Source of the DNA: Aldehydirespirator sp965116195
GTDB lineage: Bacteria; Actinomycetota; Acidimicrobiia; Acidimicrobiales; Aldehydirespiratoraceae
Assembly (NCBI GenBank): GCA_965116195.1
Contig: OZ220491.1
Location: 3,348,001 to 3,412,000 of the forward strand
DNA: 64,000 nucleotides
Reading direction: 5' to 3'
Below, in pieces: positions 58,132 through 64,000 of this stretch; within the stretch, counting starts at the first letter, position 1; the number at the start of each line of letters is the position of its first letter. The notes below the pieces were generated by a model, which saw only the letters and a program-made list of their open reading frames with translations, was not told where the DNA came from and ran no database searches. A program made the translations under genes and the position numbers.

Positions 58132-59358
58132 ATGCCCCTACGGTTGACGCGTCCCGACTGGGTTCGCCGTGTCAACCTGATGGCCGAATCGGTTGGAGGG
58201 CGGCCCGGAGATATGGTGTCCCTTGATGCCGACGAACTGATGGAACTTGCCACCGCTTCCATCGGTGGTATGCCCGAAGGCGACCTGGGCGACCCGCGAT
58301 GGCGAGAACGGTTCAGTTCACTTGTGGCTGCGGTTGATGCTTCACCCATGCATCTTCTGGGGCGACTGATGACCAAACAGGAGTTGTTACGTTCGCTACG
58401 GACCCGACTGCTGCTCACGGCGACGGTGGATGCCAACCCGGGAATTGTCACATCGCCGGTGACTGCTCCGGTGATCATTGCGGGTCCGGCCCGTTCGGGC
58501 ACGTCCATCCTTTTTGAACTGTTGGCCCTTGACCCTGAACTTCGTGCTCCGACTGCGGTTGAGGTGTTACATCCGGTGAAACCGCCTGAGGCCGACAGCC
58601 TGCCCGAGCCACTGGTGCTGAGCGAATGCGAACAGGAATTTTGGGGCGATGTTCAACCCGAGTTCCATAGTTTGCATGAACTGCGCTCCGACCTACCGGT
58701 GGAGTGTGTCACCATCACCCAAGGCAGTTTCTGCGGTATGCACTGGAATATGATCGCCCAGCTTGAGGGTTGGACATTTGATCCTGTCACCAATTATGCC
58801 TATGAGCGGGCGTTCCTGCAAGTGCTCCAACACGGTGCCGGCACCACCCGTTGGGTACTCAAGACCCCCGCCCACCTGATGATGCTGCCACTGCTGTTTG
58901 ATGCCTTCAGCGATGCCTGGGTGGTGCAGACACATCGTGATCCAGCCAAGACCATGCCCTCGACAGTGAGCACGTCCACCATGATTCAGTGGCTGCGCAC
59001 CGATGAGATCAACGTTGACCGCTCGGCTCGTCACATTCTGGACACCTTCGCCGCCGGGCTCAACCACTCGGTGCAGCTGAGAACCTCGGAAGCCGTGCCT
59101 GACGGGCGCTTTGTGGATGTGCATTTCGCAGAGTTGATGAGCGATCCCGTGGGCACTCTGCGCAACGCGTATCAGCAAATGGGCCGTGACTTCAGCGACG
59201 GTCATGCTGCGGCCGTGCTGGACTATCTGGCCGAGAAGCCCAAGGGAAAGTTCGGAGTGCATCGCTACACACCCGAGGACTGGGGCTACACCGCCGAGGG
59301 ACTCAGACAGACAACAGCCCCCTACATTGACCATTTCAAAGTAGCCAGCGAGAGTTGA
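58132..59358 (+). CDS. Sulfotransferase family protein
   Basis: Protein of 408 residues from ATG 58132, 22 bases after the SLH gene. The 5'-phosphosulfate loop is IIAGPARSGTSILFELLALD and the 3'-phosphate region is WVVQTHRDPAKTMPSTVS. WVLKTPAHLMMLPLLFDAF and GRFVDVHFAELMSDPVGTLR match the Sulfotransfer_3 type found in many copies in mycobacteria and acidimicrobia. It would transfer sulfate from PAPS to a lipid, sterol or carbohydrate acceptor. It lies 15 bases upstream of a DUF1214 gene, a common pairing in these organisms. Confidence 0.88.
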   Translation: MPLRLTRPDWVRRVNLMAESVGGRPGDMVSLDADELMELATASIGGMPEGDLGDPRWRERFSSLVAAVDASPMHLLGRLMTKQELLRSLRTRLLLTATVDANPGIVTSPVTAPVIIAGPARSGTSILFELLALDPELRAPTAVEVLHPVKPPEADSLPEPLVLSECEQEFWGDVQPEFHSLHELRSDLPVECVTITQGSFCGMHWNMIAQLEGWTFDPVTNYAYERAFLQVLQHGAGTTRWVLKTPAHLMMLPLLFDAFSDAWVVQTHRDPAKTMPSTVSTSTMIQWLRTDEINVDRSARHILDTFAAGLNHSVQLRTSEAVPDGRFVDVHFAELMSDPVGTLRNAYQQMGRDFSDGHAAAVLDYLAEKPKGKFGVHRYTPEDWGYTAEGLRQTTAPYIDHFKVASES

Positions 59359-59373
59359 CAATCGGAGACACAA

Positions 59374-60492
59374 ATGGAAACTGCATCACGGCAAGCGCTG
59401 CATGAACTGATCGACACCTTGCGCGAGGTGGACGAACGCTGGGTGTCGCCGGAGTGGAACCTGCACACTGCCGAAGACGTGACCGAAGCTCATCGGGCGA
59501 TCATGAACTATCTGCAGTGGGGCTTGGTGGGTCTGTTCGCCCGTGATGCCACTGCGCCGCGTTTTCATCGTATTGTTGATCCGGATCGCAAGCTTTTGGG
59601 CGACAATCCTGATGCCATCTACTTTGATTCGCCGGTGTCCGCAGACCATGTATATTGGGTTCGGGGCGAGACGAAGGGAGCGGTGTACGTGTCAATCACG
59701 GTGGAGTCCGGCCCCAACTGGGGCTCGATGAGCAACCGTGTGCTCGGACTGATCAACGACACTTCCCTCGATACTGACTCCGACGGACGCTTTGAAGTGT
59801 TGGTGGGTGGTGAGCAAAAGCACCGTAACTGGCTGCCATTGCCCAAAGATGCCGGCTCGCTCAGCATTCGACACTACTTTGAGAACGAGACCTGTGCGGC
59901 CGCTGATCCCGAGAGGGTCCCGGCCATGCACATTGAAGTGCTTGACGGTGACGGCAATCCGCCGGCTCGGGCTGACGATGCCAGCGTGGCGGCAGGTATT
60001 CGCAGGGTCACGACTCTGTTGCGTGAACTCACTGTTGATCGGCCTCCAACGACCGCCTCTGAGCCCCGCTCGTGGATATCCAGAGTGCCCAATGTGTTCC
60101 CGACGCCCGACAAACCCGGTGATCTGGGCTTGGCCGCTGTTGACGCTGCATACGCAATGGCCCCCTTCGTGATCGGGCCGGATGAGGCTTTGGTGATCCG
60201 GGCTCAATGGCCGAAGTGCCGCTACGGCAACGTTTGTTTGTGGAACCGGCACTTGCAGTCATTCGACTACGCATCAAGACGCATTTCGCTGAACCGGACT
60301 CAGACCAGCGCCGATGCTGACGGACGCTTCACTGCCGTTATTTCTCACACAGATCCGGGCACACCGAACTGGCTTGACACCGAAGGCAGGTCTTTCGGTA
60401 TTGTCTACTGGCGTTTCATGCTTCCTGAGGGTGACATCATGACTCCTCAGGCCGAACTCGTAGCTCTTGCGGACTTGCCTCATACCCTGTGA
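59374..60492 (+). CDS. DUF1214 domain-containing protein
   Basis: Protein of 372 residues. NPDAIYFDSPVSADHVYWVR, GVYVSITVE-type KGAVYVSITVESGPNWG, ENETCAAADPERVPAMHIEV and the C-terminal VISHTDPGTPNWLDTEGRSFGIVYWRFML match the DUF1214-type proteins seen beside sulfotransferases. No signal peptide is present. The molecular function of the family is not known to me. Confidence 0.8.
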   Translation: METASRQALHELIDTLREVDERWVSPEWNLHTAEDVTEAHRAIMNYLQWGLVGLFARDATAPRFHRIVDPDRKLLGDNPDAIYFDSPVSADHVYWVRGETKGAVYVSITVESGPNWGSMSNRVLGLINDTSLDTDSDGRFEVLVGGEQKHRNWLPLPKDAGSLSIRHYFENETCAAADPERVPAMHIEVLDGDGNPPARADDASVAAGIRRVTTLLRELTVDRPPTTASEPRSWISRVPNVFPTPDKPGDLGLAAVDAAYAMAPFVIGPDEALVIRAQWPKCRYGNVCLWNRHLQSFDYASRRISLNRTQTSADADGRFTAVISHTDPGTPNWLDTEGRSFGIVYWRFMLPEGDIMTPQAELVALADLPHTL

Positions 60493-60590
60493 AAGCTGGC
60501 TCAATCCACTGAATAATGCCTGCGTCGAGGTGAGCGGGTCAGTCACATCTGAGGTGCAGGCGGAACTGCCTCAATCCATTGAATAATGCC
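60493..60590 (-). repeat. Duplicated gene-end segment
   Basis: CTCAATCCA(C/T)TGAATAATGCCTG occurs at about 60501 and 60571. The second copy contains the stop codon and last codons of the DUF368 gene (minus strand GCATTATTCAATGGATTGAG), and the first is a copy 70 bases further downstream. Confidence 0.85.
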
Positions 60591-61623
60591 TGGCCATGCG
60601 GGTGACGGCAAGCACGGCGACGAAACCGGCAGCAGCAGCCATCGTGGGGGTCAGCCACTGATCAGCAGCGGGCCAAGCCAAGCCTGTGCCCGTGACGATG
60701 CCATTCGTCATCACGTCGGTGATGGGAGTGCTCTCATCGCCATGACGGCTGATGATGCCCACGCCATCGGGCCACGGCCACAGCACCCTCAACGATCCGA
60801 ACATCAGACCCACCAGCACCGCCATCACCACGTCCCGAGCCCGGTGAAGCAGCCAGCCCAGCAGCGACGAGAACACCATCAGTCCAGTCGCCGCGCCGCC
60901 AGCGAAGATCATTGCTTCGAGCAAGCGCATCTCGTTCAAGATCGTTATCACTGCGCTGTACATCCCCAACATGACCAACAAGAACGCACCGCTCACCCCG
61001 GGCAGGATCATTGCGCACACCGCCACAGCACCAGTTGCGAACAACACAGGCAGTGGCGGGTCCACAACCTGTCCGGCCCGCAGACCCAGCAGCGCGAAAG
61101 TAACCCCCGCAGTGCCAGCCATCAAGACAATCCGACCAAAACTGCGCCACCTGAACAGCCTGCGAGCTGCCACGGCTGATGCCGCCACAAGCCCACAAAA
61201 CAACCCGGCCATCGTCTCGGGACGCTCCTCAAGTTGTGTCTCGATCACCGATGCCAACAGCAGGATCGTGCCCAATATGCCTGTCAGCAGAGGCACCACA
61301 AGCCACCAGTCCACCTCCCTCAGTCGCCGCAGTGCGCCGCGCCTGTCGCCTCGCAACAAAGTCCAAGCGGCTCCTGACAAGTTCCGCATGGCGTTGAGCA
61401 GTCGTTCGTAGATGCCCAATACCACCGCAATAGTGCCGCCTGACACTCCGGGCACCACGTCAGCACAACCCATGGCGGCACCCCGGACAATCCCGGCCAG
61501 CAGTTGTCTGCCTCTCTCTTTGCCCGGCGGCCGTTCCAATTTTTTGTCGGGTCGGAGAGGTTGACTTCGCACTTTGCCCGGCTGAGATTTCAGTTTCTTG
61601 TCGGGTTGGGGAGGCTGCAGCAC
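60571..61623 (-). CDS. DUF368 family membrane protein
   Basis: Protein of 350 residues with eight or so membrane segments and the family signature IVRGAAMGCADVVPGVSGGTIAVVLGIYE. A second repeat of the same pattern appears in AMILPGVSGAFLLVMLGMYSAV. The family is thought to contain undecaprenyl-phosphate or related lipid flippases. This is established for some relatives only. The N-terminal 35 residues are a doubled PxxPDKKL-xxPGK unit, again a duplication at the gene start. Confidence 0.85.
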   Translation of the reverse strand: MLQPPQPDKKLKSQPGKVRSQPLRPDKKLERPPGKERGRQLLAGIVRGAAMGCADVVPGVSGGTIAVVLGIYERLLNAMRNLSGAAWTLLRGDRRGALRRLREVDWWLVVPLLTGILGTILLLASVIETQLEERPETMAGLFCGLVAASAVAARRLFRWRSFGRIVLMAGTAGVTFALLGLRAGQVVDPPLPVLFATGAVAVCAMILPGVSGAFLLVMLGMYSAVITILNEMRLLEAMIFAGGAATGLMVFSSLLGWLLHRARDVVMAVLVGLMFGSLRVLWPWPDGVGIISRHGDESTPITDVMTNGIVTGTGLAWPAADQWLTPTMAAAAGFVAVLAVTRMARHYSMD

Positions 61624-61626
61624 CCT

Positions 61627-62388
61627 TCAGCTCTGCGAGGCGAGGCGACGATTCTTCACCTTGGCCTTCAGGTAGTCACGGTTGAGCACAGCGATGAAGT
61701 CCAAGCTGATCTCCTTCGGGCACGCCTCATTGCACTCACCGTGATTTGAGCAGGATCCAAAGAACGACTCCATCGTCTCCACCATGGTCTCGGTGCGCCG
61801 CCACCGTTCCGGTTGACCTTGAGGCAGCACATTGAGATGCCCGAGTTTGGCCGCAGTAAACAGCTGGGCCGCCGAGTTGGGACAGGCCGCCACACAAGCC
61901 CCACAGCCGATGCAAGCCGCTGCGTCCATGGCAAAGTCGGCAACGTCCTTGGGCACGGGGATCTCGTTGGCATCGGGGGCCGTGCCCGTCGGTGCTGAGA
62001 TGAAGCCCCCAGATTCGACGATGCGATCCAAGGCTCGGCGATCCACCATGAGATCCTTGACCACAGGAAAAGAGGCCGCCCGAAAAGGTTCAATAACGAT
62101 CTTGTCGCCGTCATTGAACTTGCGCATATGCAGTTGGCAGGTGGCGGTGGCCTTCTCGGGGCCGTGCGCTCGGCCGTTGATCATCACTCCGCACGTGCCA
62201 CAGATGCCCTCACGGCAGTCGTGGGCAAAGACAACAGGCTCGATGTCATCGGCAATGAGACGTTCGTTGACGATATCAAGCATCTCAAGAAACGATGCAT
62301 CAGCAGGGATGTCGTGAGCATCAATGTCAAGGAACGAACCGGGGGCGTCAGGCCCGTCCTGTCGCCAGATCCGCAGTTTCAGCCGCAT
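61627..62388 (-). CDS. sdhB: Succinate dehydrogenase / fumarate reductase iron-sulfur subunit
   Basis: Protein of 253 residues. [2Fe-2S] cluster: CREGICGTCGVMINGRAHGP. [4Fe-4S] and [3Fe-4S] clusters: CIGCGACVAACPNSA and CSNHGECNEACPKEISLDFI. It passes electrons from SdhA to the membrane subunit. The gene follows sdhA with a 73-base gap. The membrane subunit would lie beyond the window on the far side of sdhA. Confidence 0.95.
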   Translation of the reverse strand: MRLKLRIWRQDGPDAPGSFLDIDAHDIPADASFLEMLDIVNERLIADDIEPVVFAHDCREGICGTCGVMINGRAHGPEKATATCQLHMRKFNDGDKIVIEPFRAASFPVVKDLMVDRRALDRIVESGGFISAPTGTAPDANEIPVPKDVADFAMDAAACIGCGACVAACPNSAAQLFTAAKLGHLNVLPQGQPERWRRTETMVETMESFFGSCSNHGECNEACPKEISLDFIAVLNRDYLKAKVKNRRLASQS

Positions 62389-62461
62389 TTCTGTCCGATC
62401 AATTCCTTCTCAGTCTGTATCCGTCCGGCTCGTGGTTGTCCGACCCGTCGAATCCGTGTGC

Positions 62462-64000
62462 TCATTTGTAACTCCGCTGTGTCAGTTTGACGTTCTCAAA
62501 TTGGAGAGGTTCTTTGATCAACTGTTGGGGGCGGTCGGGGCCTTGCCAGTCCCAGGCTGCCACATATGCGAAGTTCTCATCGTCTCGCAATGCCTCCCCT
62601 TCAGCAGTCTGGTGCTCCTCACGAAAGTGCCCGCCGCATGACTCTTCACGGTGCAGCGCATCCCGCGCCTTCAGTTCGGCCAATTCCATGAAGTCGTCCA
62701 CCCGATTGACCTTTTCCAGTGACTGGTTGGTGGTGTCAGCTGAGCCCAGCACCTTCACATTGTCACGAAACTCTTCGTGAAGGGCCGGGATTTCACTCAG
62801 AGCTTTCTCCAGACCGTTGCGATTGCGGGCCATGCCGCAGTACTCCCACACGAGCTTGCCCAACTCACGGTGGTAGTAGTCAACTGACTTCGTACCCCGC
62901 TTGGCCAGCCAACTCCTGGTGCGGTCGTTCACCTCGGCCACCGCAGCCTCAAACACCGGATCACTGGTTGGCACCGTCGCTGTCCCCAACTTGGGTGCCA
63001 GATAGTCGCCGATCGTGTAAGGGAGCACGAAATAACCATCGGCCAAGCCCTGCATCAACGCTGAAGCACCCAGCCGGTTCGCACCGTGATCTGAGAAATT
63101 GCACTCGCCCAGGGCGTACAGTCCGGCCACGGTGGTCATGAGATTGTAGTCCACCCACAACCCGCCCATCGTGTAATGGATAGCCGGGTAGATACGCATC
63201 GGCGAGCGATACGGATCCTCGCCGGTGATGCGCTCGTACATGTCAAACAGGTTTCCGTACCGCTCGCGCACGACGTGCTCTCCTTCGCGGGCAATCACCT
63301 CGGTAAAGTCGAGATAAACACCATTTCGCAGCGGTCCCACTCCCAAGCCCTGATCAACCACCGTCTTGGCGTTGCGTGATGCCACATCGCGTGGTACGAG
63401 GTTGCCGAAAGCGGGATACTTCTCCTCCAGAAAGTAATAGCGGTCGGCTTCGGCGATGTCGGCTGGCAGTCGTGTTTCTGCCATGTCGCGGGGCACCCAG
63501 ATGCGTCCGTCATTTCGCAGTGATTCTGACATGAGGGTCAGTTTCGACTGGAACTCGTCACTGGCCGGGATACACGTGGGGTGAATCTGCGAGTAGCAGG
63601 GATTGGCGAAAGCCGCTCCTCTCCGGTGGGCCCGCCAAGCTGCTGTGACGTTGCAGTTCATTGCGTTGGTGGACAGGTAGTACACGTTGCCGTATCCGCC
63701 GGTGGCCAGCACCACGGCATGACCGCTGTGGGCTTGTATCTGGCCGGTGAGCAGGTCGCGGGTGATGATGCCGCACGCCTCGCCGTCTTTCACCACAATG
63801 TCAAGCACATCACAGCGGTTGTGCAGGGTCACTTTGCCTGCTGCAATCTGGGCTGCCATGGCCTGGTAGGCCCCCAGCAGCAACTGTTGGCCGGTCTGGC
63901 CCCGGGCGTAGAAGGTTCGGCTCACCTGGGCACCACCGAATGACCGGTTGGCCAACAGGCCGCCGTATTCTCGGGCAAAGGGCACGCCCTGGGCGGCGCA
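62462..64000 (-). CDS. sdhA: Succinate dehydrogenase flavoprotein subunit (5' end outside window)
   Basis: The frame is open to the window edge (64000), so the N-terminal FAD-binding part is missing. What is visible is the substrate and FAD-closing part: GVPFAREYGGLLANRSFGGA, RTFYARGQTGQQLLLGAYQA, VLATGGYGNVYYLSTNAMNC, GAAFANPCYSQIHPTCIPAS, the active-site MRIYPAIHYTMGGLWVDYNL, YALGECNFSDHGANRLGASAL and the C-terminal EESCGGHFREEHQTAEGEAL. This is the Bacillus/actinobacterial type (class B) subunit. It oxidises succinate to fumarate. Confidence 0.95.
   Translation of the reverse strand, partial: CAAQGVPFAREYGGLLANRSFGGAQVSRTFYARGQTGQQLLLGAYQAMAAQIAAGKVTLHNRCDVLDIVVKDGEACGIITRDLLTGQIQAHSGHAVVLATGGYGNVYYLSTNAMNCNVTAAWRAHRRGAAFANPCYSQIHPTCIPASDEFQSKLTLMSESLRNDGRIWVPRDMAETRLPADIAEADRYYFLEEKYPAFGNLVPRDVASRNAKTVVDQGLGVGPLRNGVYLDFTEVIAREGEHVVRERYGNLFDMYERITGEDPYRSPMRIYPAIHYTMGGLWVDYNLMTTVAGLYALGECNFSDHGANRLGASALMQGLADGYFVLPYTIGDYLAPKLGTATVPTSDPVFEAAVAEVNDRTRSWLAKRGTKSVDYYHRELGKLVWEYCGMARNRNGLEKALSEIPALHEEFRDNVKVLGSADTTNQSLEKVNRVDDFMELAELKARDALHREESCGGHFREEHQTAEGEALRDDENFAYVAAWDWQGPDRPQQLIKEPLQFENVKLTQRSYK

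Overview
The window looks like a chromosomal segment of a marine-type, moderately GC-rich actinobacterium, most likely class Acidimicrobiia. This is inferred from actinobacterial gene orders and families: dnaX-recR close to an SRP RNA and tRNA-Ser, an acyl-CoA carboxylase epsilon subunit coupled to the beta subunit, fused branched-chain-type ABC transporters, a sulfotransferase next to a DUF1214 protein, and many membrane-anchored proteins with Thr-rich linkers. No 16S rRNA is present, so the class assignment is tentative.

Region 1 (1-17.2 kb) is the most unusual part. Read together it resembles the plant chlorophyll breakdown (PAO/phyllobilin) pathway. It holds a red chlorophyll catabolite reductase (RCCR)-like protein (3908-4720), a Rieske oxygenase of the pheophorbide a oxygenase type (5000-6161, frameshifted near its start), a second RCCR/ferredoxin-dependent bilin reductase-like protein (6493-7218), and four lipocalin-like proteins (7345, 10547, 11711 and 14225). 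It also holds a DUF3891 protein, a chlorophyllase-like alpha/beta hydrolase (14942-16276) and a short-chain dehydrogenase closely resembling NYC1/NOL chlorophyll b reductases (16354-17160). A BglII-like restriction-modification pair (8550-10141) interrupts the cluster. Upstream lie an IclR-regulator fragment, a tandem nitrilase-fold protein and a CitE-like lyase.

Region 2 (17.1-29.6 kb, mostly minus strand) is a catabolic and uptake block. It has a LivH-LivM-LivG triple fusion, an MFS-LivF fusion, a substrate-binding lipoprotein, an acyl-CoA dehydrogenase, a secreted Pro/Glu-rich protein, a flavin monooxygenase and a maleate isomerase/Asp-Glu racemase family protein. It could serve the uptake and use of pathway products, but that is inference.

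Region 3 (29.6-41.6 kb) starts with decayed mobile material: an IS481 relic and a frameshifted XRE-ImmA gene. It continues with envelope proteins, a cyclophilin, AccD/AccE, an epoxide hydrolase, an ATP-dependent DNA ligase and a short CRISPR array without cas genes. Region 4 (41.6-64 kb) is housekeeping: 5'-3' exonuclease, methylmalonyl-CoA epimerase, recR, dnaX, SRP RNA, two tRNA-Ser, tRNA-Tyr, pabC-like, tadA, pyruvate kinase, htpX, yajQ, a large SLH-domain protein, sulfotransferase, DUF1214, DUF368, sdhB and a partial sdhA.

A second theme runs through the window. Tandem repeats are seeded on the first or last codons of genes. In the 44-bp array (3430-3913) and the 17-bp array (24505-24558) the repeat length places a stop codon over the next start codon in every unit. 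The result is a chain of tiny, apparently translation-coupled ORFs that ends on the start codon of a real gene. A 62-bp array (13146-13369) does the same in part.
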